Shown in pieces: positions 7,312-13,997 of a stretch of 19,651 nt of DNA. A program made the position numbers and the translations under genes. Position 1 is the first letter of the stretch; each line of letters starts with the position of its first letter. The notes beneath the pieces are model-generated. The model saw only the letters and a program-made list of their open reading frames with translations. It did no database searches and was not told the origin of the DNA. The DNA comes from Opitutaceae bacterium (GTDB taxonomy: Bacteria > Verrucomicrobiota > Verrucomicrobiae > Opitutales > Opitutaceae): the NCBI GenBank assembly GCA_031266495.1, contig JAISAX010000929.1:1-19651 (forward strand). Reading direction: 5' to 3'.

Positions 7312-8427
7312 ATGAAGTTTACACCCGCCCGACCGCCTTTGACCGGCGAGACGCTCGACTCGCTCACCGCCCGCCTCCGCGAGCGCGGCGAACCCGGCTT
7401 CCGCGCGCGCCAGATTCTCGACTGGGTGTACAAAAAACGCGCCCGCTCCTGGGACGAGATGTCCAACCTCCCCAAACCGTTGCGCGCGTGGCTGGCCGGG
7501 ACGTTCGAGCTGATGCCGGCCTCGCTCGTCTTCGGCAAACAGTCGCACGATGTGACCGACAAGCTGCTGCTCGAACTCGGCGACCGTTCGCTGATCGAGA
7601 CGGTCATCATCCGCGCCCCGCAGGAAGGCGTCGGACAAGAGCACTCGCGCAAGACGATCTGCATCTCGACCCAGGTGGGCTGCGCGATGGCGTGCGCGTT
7701 TTGTGCCTCCGGCCTCGCCGGGCTCAAGCGCGACCTGCACGCGGGCGAGATCGTGGCGCAACTCCTGCACGTGTGTTACCGCGAGGACGCGCTGACGCCG
7801 CGCGCGCGGTCGGAGCTGGCGTCGTTCGACAACATCGTGGTCATGGGCATGGGCGAGCCGCTCGCCAACTACGATGCGATCATCCGCGCCCTCACCATCG
7901 TCAACGCCGACTGGGGGCTCGGTTTCGGCGCGCGCCGCATCACGCTTTCGACGAGCGGGCTCGTCCCGAAAATCTACAAACTCGCCGGGGAACCCCTCGG
8001 CATCCGGCTGGCCATCTCGCTGCACGGGGCGACGGACGAGGTCCGCGAGAAAATCATGCCGGTCAACAAGGCCTTCCCTCTGGCGAAACTGATCCCGGCG
8101 ATCCAGGCGTTTTCCGAAAAGCACGGGCGGATGATCACGCTGGAGTTCATCCTGATCGAGGAGGTCAACGACAGCCTCGACCAGGCCGAAAAACTGCGCG
8201 ACATCGCCCGCGACCTGCACGCACACGTGAACCTCATCCCCTACAACACGGTGGAGGGGCTTCCCTGGAAACGCCCGAGCCTCACCCGCCAGGAACGCTT
8301 CGCCAACACACTCCGCGCCGCCCGCATATCGGTGACGCTGCGCCGCGAAAAAGGCCACGACATCGACGCCGCCTGCGGGCAACTCCGGCTGAAGACGGAA
8401 AAGGAGCGCGAACTGGCGACGGCCTGA
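7312..8427 (+). CDS. rlmN: 23S rRNA (adenine-C2)-methyltransferase RlmN
   Basis: Radical-SAM enzyme that methylates C2 of A2503 in 23S rRNA and of A37 in some tRNAs. The 371-residue length is normal for the family. The N-terminal accessory domain carries GFRARQILDWVYKKRARSWDEM (about 29-50). The radical-SAM cluster motif is CAMACAFC with Cys124, Cys128 and Cys131. VVMGMGEPLANYD, ITLSTSGLVPKI, LAISLHG, EFILIEEVND and LIPYN follow in the usual order. The second catalytic cysteine is Cys355 in DAACGQLR. The ATG at 7312 (MKFTPARPPL) fits the family; an upstream GTG at 7282 would add ten non-conserved residues and leave little room for the divergent promoter. It is divergent from the LptF/G gene (65-bp gap) and faces a convergent membrane-protein gene. 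Confidence 0.97.
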   Translation: MKFTPARPPLTGETLDSLTARLRERGEPGFRARQILDWVYKKRARSWDEMSNLPKPLRAWLAGTFELMPASLVFGKQSHDVTDKLLLELGDRSLIETVIIRAPQEGVGQEHSRKTICISTQVGCAMACAFCASGLAGLKRDLHAGEIVAQLLHVCYREDALTPRARSELASFDNIVVMGMGEPLANYDAIIRALTIVNADWGLGFGARRITLSTSGLVPKIYKLAGEPLGIRLAISLHGATDEVREKIMPVNKAFPLAKLIPAIQAFSEKHGRMITLEFILIEEVNDSLDQAEKLRDIARDLHAHVNLIPYNTVEGLPWKRPSLTRQERFANTLRAARISVTLRREKGHDIDAACGQLRLKTEKERELATA

Positions 8428-8877
8428 AATTTTCGATTTTCGATTCTCGATTTTCGATTGGGCGCTCCCGCGCCGTTTTCCAGCCGGAGCGGCAGGCCGG
8501 AGCGGCAGAGGTACAACCGGAAGTGATGTCAGCAAAGCGAAAGGGAGGTATAACTGAAGGCAAGGGGTGCCCACCGGCCCTCGCCGATCGCTCACCGGCC
8601 CCCGCCGATCGCTCACCGGCCCTCGCCGATCGCTCACCGGCCCCCGCCGATCGCTCACCGGCCCTCGCCGATCGCTCACCGGCCCTCGCCAATCGCTCAC
8701 CGGCCCTCGCCAATCGCTCAGCGGCCCTCGCCGACCACTCACCGGCCCTCGCCAATCGCTCAGCGGCCCTCGCCAACCGCTCAGCGGCCCTCGCCAGCCA
8801 CTCAGCGGCCCTCGCCAACCAACCTTCTCCTTTCCCCGGCACTCTCAATCGGGAATCGGGAATCGAGAATCGAAAAT
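8428..8877. repeat. Inverted arms of CGATTTT-type repeats around a minisatellite
   Basis: The left arm (8428-8460) is made of TTTTCGATTTTCGATTCTCG-like units and starts directly at the rlmN stop codon; GGGCGCTCCCGCGCC follows. The right arm (8846-8877) is the reverse orientation (CAATCGGGAATCGGGAATCG, GAGAATCGAAAATC). Between them lie a GCCGGAGCGG repeat (8482-8508) and the 21-bp minisatellite. The same arms, with the same CAATCG/GGCGCT extension, occur at 18851-18968 inside the pseudopilin gene, so this is a dispersed family. No gene is supported in 8428-8899. Confidence 0.8.
8570..8821. repeat. Minisatellite, 12 units of 21 bp
   Basis: Twelve head-to-tail copies of a 21-bp unit close to CTCACCGGCCCTCGCCGATCG. 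Units 1-5 carry GATCG, units 6-7 and 9 carry AATCG, and units 8 and 10-12 carry CAGCGG with variable ends, so sequence changes in a graded way along the array. Because 21 is a multiple of three, long open frames cross it on both strands (for example a TGPRRSL repeat), but neither has other coding support. There are no unique spacers, so it is not a CRISPR array. Copy number is expected to vary between strains. Confidence 0.92.
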
Positions 8878-8899
8878 CCCCCCCCTCCCCCCCCTCCCA

Positions 8900-9634
8900 T
8901 CAGTGACCGTGCGAACGTTCCACGAGCACGACGAGCACGCCGAGGATCATGAACAGCCCGGCGAGCAACCCGGCCTCCATCCGCTCGAACCGGCGCAGGT
9001 TCACCCGCTCCAGCCCGACCATCGTCAACCAGGTGAAAAGCAACATCCCGCCCAGCGCCCCGGCGGCCAGGATGATGCTCAACACGACAAACCCCCGAAA
9101 ACCGAACTGCGCGCCCGTCATGTAAACCGGCAAAAACGTCTCGCACGGCGACAACGTCAGCATGACGAACAGACCGCACGCCGCCGCCCGGTCCGACGTT
9201 TTTGCCGACTCGCCCAGCGGACTCGCCTCCAGTTCATGTTCCCAATGGCTCTCGTTTTCCTCGTGACCGCACGCCATGTCCGGCCTGTGAAGCCCGCCCG
9301 GCGGATGGTGATGGCAAATCCCCCGGCCACGCGCCTGCCGCCATGCATAATAAAACCCCGCCGCAAACAGAAACCCGCCCACCAGCCAGGGAAACAGCAG
9401 CCCGACCTGGCGGTTGAGCTGGTAACCGAACCACGAAATCGCCACGCCGAGCAATGTGGTCAGCAACACGTGCCCTGTCCCCGCAAACACGACCACGCCG
9501 AGGGTGCGGGCCGTCGACCAGTTGCGTGCCCGCGACACCAGCACGAACGGCAGCCAGTGCGTCGGGATCACCGCGTGAAAAAACGCCACGGTAAACCCGG
9601 TGATGGCGATGGTGGCGAGAGCAGTATCATTCAT
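8900..9634 (-). CDS. Polytopic membrane protein with His-rich loop, NicO/TauE-like metal transporter candidate
   Basis: 244 residues with about six membrane segments. Segment 1 carries FHAVIPTHWLPF (His20, His26), which resembles the HxxxxDH/HAxxPDH signature of NicO/RcnA-type and related LysE-superfamily transporters. FAGTGHVLLTTLLG (50-63) is a second family-like motif. Between segments 3 and 4 lies a loop rich in His, Cys and acidic residues (about 107-135, including CHHH and CGHEENESHWEHE), a likely metal-binding region. After the loop, MLTLSPCETFLPVYMTG (158-174) resembles the LSPC motif of TauE/DsbD-like proteins, and the protein ends SHGH. The start ATG at 9634 is the first in frame. 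It is convergent with rlmN. Nickel, cobalt or another divalent metal would be the substrate; this is inference from motifs. Confidence 0.7.
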   Translation of the reverse strand: MNDTALATIAITGFTVAFFHAVIPTHWLPFVLVSRARNWSTARTLGVVVFAGTGHVLLTTLLGVAISWFGYQLNRQVGLLFPWLVGGFLFAAGFYYAWRQARGRGICHHHPPGGLHRPDMACGHEENESHWEHELEASPLGESAKTSDRAAACGLFVMLTLSPCETFLPVYMTGAQFGFRGFVVLSIILAAGALGGMLLFTWLTMVGLERVNLRRFERMEAGLLAGLFMILGVLVVLVERSHGH

Positions 9635-9749
9635 TGGTTATCGAAGCGGCGGCGTGCAAGTGACGCAGCGGGACCGACCTGCATCCTGCAAGCCGCCCGC
9701 GCTGTCGAGTGCCAATCATGACAAACCTGTCAAGAGGGAGGGAAACGGC

Positions 9750-9886
9750 GTGGCACGGGCTTCCAGCCCGCGGGTTTGATGTGGCATGGGCATCCTGCCC
9801 ATGATTGCCGCCGGGAGGGAGGCGGGAAAGGAGGAGGGACGTTTGCGGCGCGGAGCGCCGTCCACGGGCAAGGATGCCCGTGCCAC
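9750..9886. repeat. Cluster of palindromic dispersed repeats (GTGGCACGGGC family)
   Basis: Three hairpin units lie in the 302-bp gap between divergent genes: CGGGCT-TCC-AGCCCG (9756-9770), CATGGGCA-TCC-TGCCCATG (about 9785-9803), and GGCGC-GGA-GCGCC joined to CACGGGCA-AGGA-TGCCCGTG (9847-9883). Each carries GTGGCA or TGCCAC at its outer edge. They belong to the same family as the array at 5331-5537. Apart from these repeats I see no promoter or gene in 9635-9936. Confidence 0.8.
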
Positions 9887-9936
9887 TCTCCCGGGCTTGC
9901 CGTCGGGCGGGGATCGCGTTTGCTCGGCTCCTGCCT

Positions 9937-11118
9937 ATGTCCGAACCCATCTCCAACGAGCCGCACCTTCTCACGCCGGGGCAGCGGCGTCTGGTCGGTT
10001 TCTCGCTCGGGCTTCTCGCCCTCGTCGTTTCCATCGTGCTGCTCGGCGGGGTGTTTGTTGCCCTGTCGTTTCTCGTCGGTCATTTCTCGTCGGTCCTCTG
10101 GCCGCTGGCCGTGGCCGGCATTCTCGCGATGGTCCTGCGGCCGGTCGTGGAAGTGCTCGAGGCCAGGCTGAAATTCCGTCGTACCCTCGCCGTCGTCACC
10201 CTTTACGCCGTTTTTGTCCTCCTGGTGGCGGCCTGCCTGCTCGTCATCATCCCGCCCGTGGTCAAGCAACTCGTCGAGTTCCTCTCCGCCCTCCCCGGCC
10301 TGTGGGACAAGGCGGTCGAGTATTTCCAGAAAAATTCCCCGCAATGGCTCGGCGCGATGCAGGACAAGGTCGCCAACCCCAAATTCCAGGAAATCATCGA
10401 CGACCTCGTGAAACACATAAAAACCATGACCGCCGCCGCGGTGCCTGCCGTCGAATCCATCGTCCCCACGCTCAAGTCGGCCAGCGTGGGGGTGGCCGGT
10501 TTTTTCGGTTTCGTCACCCGCCTGGCCATCGTGCCGATTTACCTCTTCTTTTTTCTGCTCTCGCGCCGCGAGCCAACCCGGGGCCTCGACGCGCAACTCC
10601 CCTTCCTGAAGCCCGGCGTGCGTGCCGACGTGGTGTTTCTTGTCGAGGAATTTATCGCCATCGTCATCTCGTTTTTTCGCGGCCAGCTCGTCATCGGGCT
10701 GATCATGGGGGCGCTGCTCGCGCTCGGGTTTTCGATCATCGGCCTGAAGTTCGGACTCTTCATCGGCCTGGCGCTCGGCATCCTCAACATCGTGCCCTAC
10801 CTCGGCACCATCCTCGGACTGAGCGTCGCCCTGCCGCTCGCCCTGCTCCAGCCCGACGGCGGCGGCGTGCAACTTCTGGCTTTTGCCCTCATCGTCTTCT
10901 GCATCGTGCAAATGATCGAAAGCTGGTTTCTCACGCCCAGGATCATGGGCGACCGCACCGGCCTGCACCCGGTGGTGATCATTGTGGCGATCTTTTTCTG
11001 GGGCACCGCCCTCAACGGCATTCTCGGCATGGTCCTCGCCATCCCTCTGACGGCATTCTTCGTCACCGCCTGGCGCCTCGTGAAACGCAAGTACCTCTCT
11101 GAAAAAGCTGAAAACTGA
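9937..11118 (+). CDS. AI-2E family (PerM/YdiK-type) membrane transporter
   Basis: 393 residues, typical of the AI-2E transporter family (Pfam PF01594), inner-membrane permeases of mostly unknown substrate. The start ATG at 9937 (MSEPISNEPHLLTPGQRRL) gives a short cytoplasmic lead; open frame further upstream runs through dispersed repeats and is not credible. Two N-terminal membrane segments (about 20-70) are followed by the third (VTLYAVFVLLVAACLLVIIPPVV), an amphipathic periplasmic region (about 112-185), and the C-terminal core. Family signatures are FFRGQLVIGLIMGALLALGF (about 246-265), LNIVPYLGTILG (about 285-296) and MIESWFLTPRIMGDRTGLHP (about 327-346). The last codons (SEKAEN and stop) are already part of the CTGAAAA repeat that follows. 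The zinc-ribbon gene 109 bp downstream may be co-transcribed. Confidence 0.92.
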   Translation: MSEPISNEPHLLTPGQRRLVGFSLGLLALVVSIVLLGGVFVALSFLVGHFSSVLWPLAVAGILAMVLRPVVEVLEARLKFRRTLAVVTLYAVFVLLVAACLLVIIPPVVKQLVEFLSALPGLWDKAVEYFQKNSPQWLGAMQDKVANPKFQEIIDDLVKHIKTMTAAAVPAVESIVPTLKSASVGVAGFFGFVTRLAIVPIYLFFFLLSRREPTRGLDAQLPFLKPGVRADVVFLVEEFIAIVISFFRGQLVIGLIMGALLALGFSIIGLKFGLFIGLALGILNIVPYLGTILGLSVALPLALLQPDGGGVQLLAFALIVFCIVQMIESWFLTPRIMGDRTGLHPVVIIVAIFFWGTALNGILGMVLAIPLTAFFVTAWRLVKRKYLSEKAEN

Positions 11119-11221
11119 AAAGCTGAAAGCTGAAATTCCAGACCACCCAGCCCGCAACGCAACCGAAGTCCGCCTTCCGCCTTCAGTCCTTCAGCCTTCA
11201 GCTTTCAGCCCTTCAGCCTTT
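11099..11221. repeat. Inverted pair of GCTGAAA-type repeats
   Basis: The left arm (11099-11135) has five degenerate 7-8 bp units (CTGAAAAA, GCTGAAAA, CTGAAAA, GCTGAAA, GCTGAAA). The right arm (11179-11221) has the reverse orientation (CCTTCAG, TCCTTCAG, CCTTCAG, CTTTCAG, CCCTTCAG, CCTTT). The 43 bp between are unrelated. The left arm encodes the end of the upstream transporter and the right arm ends 6 bp before the next ATG. The hairpin may act as a terminator or mRNA stabiliser. The architecture matches the pairs at 126-335 and 8428-8877 although the words differ. Confidence 0.8.
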
Positions 11222-11227
11222 CTCCAC

Positions 11228-11551
11228 ATGTCTCTTCTTCGCCGCTATTCCCGACCTCCGCCTCCACCCGATGAATGCGCCCAGTGTGGCGCAACGATCC
11301 CGCGCAACGCCCTCTCCTGTCCCGAGTGCGGAGCCGACGAACGCACCGGCTGGCGGGAAAGCTCGCTTTACGACGGCCTCGACCTGCCCGATGCCGCCTG
11401 GGAAGACGACGACGATTCCGGCGCCGGGCAGGATCGCCGCGCCCGCCACAGACCCGCCGTTTACCGCATCGGCGGCATCGCCTGGTATTGGGTCGCCGTC
11501 GCACTCGTCCTCGCCATCCTGATGATCCTCGGAGCGCTCGGCGGCTTGTAG
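11228..11551 (+). CDS. Small zinc-ribbon membrane protein
   Basis: 107 residues. A zinc ribbon, CAQC-x10-CPEC (Cys17, Cys20, Cys31, Cys34), is followed by an acidic stretch (LDLPDAAWEDDDDSG, about 50-64) and one C-terminal membrane segment (YWVAVALVLAILMILGALGGL, the end of the protein, where the run is split only here at 20 residues in AVALVLAILMILGAL). This layout predicts a C-terminally anchored protein with a cytoplasmic zinc ribbon. It has the start ATG at 11228, just after the repeat arm. It lies downstream of the AI-2E permease on the same strand. Function unknown; the paired cysteines and orderly layout argue for a real gene. Confidence 0.75.
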   Translation: MSLLRRYSRPPPPPDECAQCGATIPRNALSCPECGADERTGWRESSLYDGLDLPDAAWEDDDDSGAGQDRRARHRPAVYRIGGIAWYWVAVALVLAILMILGALGGL

Positions 11552-11654
11552 GGGCCTTGCCGTGTCAGCTATGGCATATCATCGCTGCGCGACGCGACGG
11601 CATGACCGATTGGATAGAGACCCTCTCCGCCCTGAACAGGTTTTCTGAGAATTA

Positions 11655-12545
11655 CTAATTTTCCGGATAGTTCCAATTTTCAAGATCGTCGCTCCAGGCA
11701 AACCCAATACAGGCGTATTGATCGAAAATGAAATCTTCATTTTCGGGGCCAGTTCCGTGATAAAACAATAACGCTTTTCCAATCTTCGGATTTTCTCGTA
11801 GGTCGATCACAAAACCTGCGGTCAGGCGTCCCTTGGCCCATTCCCAGCTTTTCTGTCCTAAAGTGATGAGCGTGCCGGAGTGCTGCCAATGAAATAAATC
11901 ACGACTAGTCATCAGAGCGATTCCATTTTGGGGTGAATGCCAGAGTCGATATTCGCCGTTTTCTACTAACACGCAGACATTTTCCCCACAATCGGCGCTG
12001 CCGATATACTGCCAATGTTCCATATCAGTTGAACAGGATATGGAGACGCCATTTTGTTTATAAAAACAATAAATAATTTCCGGCTTGTCTTTGCCACGAA
12101 TTAGATATGGATCAATCATTCTGCCCATTTCCTTGACAGGAATATCACCTTTTACCATAAGCAATTCCGGTTCGCTCCAATGAATCAAATCATCTGAACG
12201 CATCTGCCATATGCGAGAGTTTTCATTACCATACTTCTCTCCATTTTCACGGCAATAAGTCTGGCAACATATACGGAACTCACCACCATATTCGATGATA
12301 TTGCCGGGACTGGAGAAATTGAGCGATTGATCTCGCGGGGATAATTTGCATATCGGAGAAAAATTTCTCAGATCCGGCGACGTAGTCATGGCAAGGTAGA
12401 GAAAGACTCGACCGTCGGACTCCGTTTCCACTAAGGTAAAATATAAATAAAAGCAGTCATGGTGAAAATAGACGACAGGATCACGATAGGCGGTTGAAGC
12501 GTCACCCTGTAGCAAGATAGGGGAGGTAAATGTTGCTAAATTCAT
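11655..12545 (-). CDS. GH43-like five-bladed beta-propeller glycosidase
   Basis: 296 residues from the ATG at 12545 (MNLATFTSPILLQGD); the frame is open 25 codons further up, but that stretch is translated attC-like DNA. YRDPVVYFHHDCFYLYFT carries the early Asp expected as general base in GH43/GH62-type propellers. Blade-like repeats follow: FLYLAMTTSPDLRNF, IWQMRSDDLIHWSEPELLM, VSISCSTDMEHWQYIGS, IALMTSRDLFHWQHSG and IGFAWSDDLENWNYPEN. A second candidate acidic site is MGRMIDPYLIRG, and a third is GENVCVLVENGEYRL. No signal peptide is seen, so it is probably cytoplasmic. Substrate unknown. Base composition is clearly AT-richer than the surrounding genes, suggesting acquisition by transfer. 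It follows the TIR gene and attC-like site after a 9-14 base leader. No attC-like structure was found after its own stop. Confidence 0.8.
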   Translation of the reverse strand: MNLATFTSPILLQGDASTAYRDPVVYFHHDCFYLYFTLVETESDGRVFLYLAMTTSPDLRNFSPICKLSPRDQSLNFSSPGNIIEYGGEFRICCQTYCRENGEKYGNENSRIWQMRSDDLIHWSEPELLMVKGDIPVKEMGRMIDPYLIRGKDKPEIIYCFYKQNGVSISCSTDMEHWQYIGSADCGENVCVLVENGEYRLWHSPQNGIALMTSRDLFHWQHSGTLITLGQKSWEWAKGRLTAGFVIDLRENPKIGKALLFYHGTGPENEDFIFDQYACIGFAWSDDLENWNYPEN

Positions 12546-12553
12546 TTTATTTT

Positions 12554-12652
12554 TCCGAACGTCCAAGATCAGCCACGGAGGTAAATGGCGCGAGCCCTGC
12601 GTCAGCAGGGATCGTGACATTTACCGGAGTTGGCTCCATCGCTTTGTTAGCT
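12554..12652 (-). other. attC-like integron recombination site
   Basis: Read on the - strand this 99-bp imperfect palindrome has the parts of an attC site. The R'' core is AGCTAAC (12652-12646), whose TAA is the stop of the TIR gene. A 5-base spacer, AAAGC, and an L''-like arm, GATGGAGCCA...GGTAAATG, follow. The centre holds a small hairpin, CCCTGC-TGAC-GCAGGG. The L'-like arm is CATTTACC...TGGCTGATC, then a 6-base spacer TTGGAC and the R' core GTTCGGA (12560-12554). The L'' arm has an extra unpaired base relative to L', as attC sites do. The invariant AAC and GTT are present; other core positions deviate from RYYYAAC/GTTRRRY. Confidence 0.7.
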
Positions 12653-13410
12653 TCCTTGTTCATTAGGAATTACAGCAATCAGCTCTGCTAGCTTCGCGGA
12701 TACTGTATCCATCGGATCTTCTGCGGTGCTTAGCCCGCTTCGAGACCCGAGCAATGGACTCACATCGCGAAGAGCCTCGTATGTGGTATTATGCACGATC
12801 GGCACTAGCAGATCACGCGCTAAAAGCGCCGATAACTCTTTATCGGCAATCCCCTCGCCGCGAACACGGTTCAGGAAAGAAGGAGTCACCAAGACGACTC
12901 CCACTTTTGACTTAGCTAATCCTTTGTCGATCTCACGCAGTAAGTTCGATCCAAGGAGCACATCCTTCTCGCTAAACCATACTGAGACACCACGGGATTC
13001 TAAGAGATCGTGCAACTCCTTCGCTGCTCCCGTCCGGTCGTCCCATGCGTGACATAGAAACACGTCGCGTCGCGCTGGTGCTGGTGGACGTGCCTCGACA
13101 CTCCGGCGAACCGGAGTGAGGGCCTGCACTTCAGCGGGAGTGTAAAATACAGACGAACCTGCCGGAGACCAGCGCGGCTTCATAGTCGCTCGAGATCGTC
13201 CACCGCCGCTCGAGCCGCCTCCAGCAGATGAGTAGCTGGAGCTTGGCGACGAATATGAGGATGGATATGAGCTATAGCTACTATAGCCCCCGCCGTAGCG
13301 GCCGCGGCAAGCCGGGCATCGCGCTGCGGCTTCTGCTGAGTGATGTCCATAAACTGGCGCTGTGCATCTAGGCATGATCGTAGTATTTGTTTTGTTTGGT
13401 TTTTAGCTAA
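12560..13410 (-). mobile_element. Candidate integron gene cassette carrying the TIR gene
   Basis: If recombination falls between G and TT of each core, the cassette runs from TTAGCT (13410-13405) to the G at 12560, 851 bp. The 5' bases TTAGCT together with that G reconstitute GTTAGCT, the exact complement of the R'' core AGCTAAC at its other end. This is the behaviour expected of an excisable cassette in circular form. The cassette holds one gene, a 29-base leader and its attC. No second attC was found upstream of 13411 and no integrase gene is in the window, so this may be a lone cassette inserted at a secondary site or the edge of an array that has lost its integrase. Confidence 0.6.
12647..13375 (-). 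CDS. TIR-domain protein with N-terminal zinc-binding motif
   Basis: 242 residues from the ATG at 13375. The N-terminus has a probable zinc site (Cys4, His11/12, Cys20, Cys23 in RCTAPVYGHH...RCPACRGR). A low-complexity Gly/Ser/Tyr linker follows (about 27-60). The TIR domain occupies about 102-237: RRDVFLCHAWDDR opens it, VSVWFSEKDVLLGSNLLREI (130-149) is the BB-loop and following helix, and VGVVLVTPSFL is the next strand. Bacterial TIR domains often cleave NAD and act in anti-phage defence. A Glu (149) lies in the helix where the NADase Glu is expected, but its register is uncertain, so activity is not established. I recall similar C/H-motif plus TIR proteins as accessory genes in diverse bacteria. 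Its stop overlaps the attC-like core and its GC content is below that of the flanks. Confidence 0.85.
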   Translation of the reverse strand: MPRCTAPVYGHHSAEAAARCPACRGRYGGGYSSYSSYPSSYSSPSSSYSSAGGGSSGGGRSRATMKPRWSPAGSSVFYTPAEVQALTPVRRSVEARPPAPARRDVFLCHAWDDRTGAAKELHDLLESRGVSVWFSEKDVLLGSNLLREIDKGLAKSKVGVVLVTPSFLNRVRGEGIADKELSALLARDLLVPIVHNTTYEALRDVSPLLGSRSGLSTAEDPMDTVSAKLAELIAVIPNEQGS

Positions 13411-13550
13411 CAGTGTTATTGGCCTGCACTGAATGCAGGAAAAGGTGGAAAATAGAAAGTTATTCGAAATTGACTTAACTTGTTCATTTTTACAATGTGT
13501 TGATCAGGTGCAGCCTTTTGAGGCTGATACTTTTCCGGGAAATGTTGTAC

Positions 13551-13576
13551 TTGCCCATTGATGAATCAATGGGCAA
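13551..13576. terminator. Perfect 26-bp palindromic hairpin
   Basis: TTGCCCATTGAT-GA-ATCAATGGGCAA: 12-bp arms with a 2-base centre (a TGAA tetraloop in RNA). It lies about 60 bp past the stop of the gene fragment at 13638 on the - strand, so it could end transcripts from the LacI gene; there is no clear U-run. It could also be a protein-binding site. A smaller hairpin, CAGCC-TTTTGA-GGCTG, is at 13511-13526. The rest of 13376-13637 is AT-rich with no gene seen. Confidence 0.45.
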
Positions 13577-13637
13577 ATGAGCGGGATCCCGTTTTTTTCC
13601 CTCAATGGAGATGGAGCGCCGTGCTCGCGGTTATGGC

Positions 13638-13997
13638 TCACGGGACGACGACGGTGACAATTTCGCTCCAGGTGCCTTTCTGCCCGCGGGTGTTTTCCCA
13701 GCGCATGGCAATAGAGACAAACTTGCCGCGTTCGGCATCGCCAAATTCGAGCACGAGCGGCGTGTGCGTGTCGAAAACGGATTTTGTCAACTGCTCCAGC
13801 GTCAGCGGCGTGGCCGTGTCGCCGATGCCGTAAAGGCATTCGGGGCCGTGCACGCCGAAGGGCTTGGCGTTGGATTTTTTCCCATGCTCGTGAAAATGAA
13901 CGATGAGGCGGCGCGTGATGATCTTCGGCGTGCTCGGCGGCTTGTAAGCCTGCACTCCCCTCCCCCCCCCCAAAGGCACAACAAGCTCTCTCCTCAC
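13638..13997 (-). pseudogene. C-terminal fragment of a conserved hypothetical protein
   Basis: The frame begins with a GTG whose TGA overlaps the LacI stop (GTGA) and encodes 119 residues. The recognisable part runs from about residue 20 (YKPPSTPKIITRRLIVHFHE) to the end, with KPFGVHGPECLYGI, FDTHTPLVLEFGD and AMRWENTRGQKGTWSEI. I recall this ending, with RWENTRGxKGPWSEI, from a conserved family of unknown function in Bacteroidota and Verrucomicrobiota. Members are about twice as long and have a helical N-terminal half followed by a Pro-rich linker. Here that half is missing, and the sequence that replaces it (VVPLGGGRGVQ) is encoded across a C10 run (13962-13971). I therefore call it a remnant; translation by coupling to the LacI gene remains possible. 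Confidence 0.6.

Noticed and set aside
5736..7727. 663-residue open frame on the - strand
   Set aside because: Runs across parts of sulfatase-fold, LptF/G and antisense rlmN in another frame; low-complexity composition.
8570..8821. CRISPR-like array
   Set aside because: The units are contiguous without unique spacers, and no cas genes are present.
8567..9721. Open frame of TGPRRSL repeats on the + strand through the minisatellite, and its - strand counterpart
   Set aside because: The frame is open only because 21 bp is a multiple of three; the rest is antisense to the membrane-protein gene.
11555..11660. attC after the GH43-like gene
   Set aside because: No TCCGAAC-like core and no paired arms; only a scattered TGCCGT/ACGGCA match.
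13411..13560. Second attC upstream of the TIR cassette
   Set aside because: GTTAGCT is there, but no RYYYAAC core or complementary inner arms at a suitable distance were found; the palindrome at 13551-13576 has no core sites.
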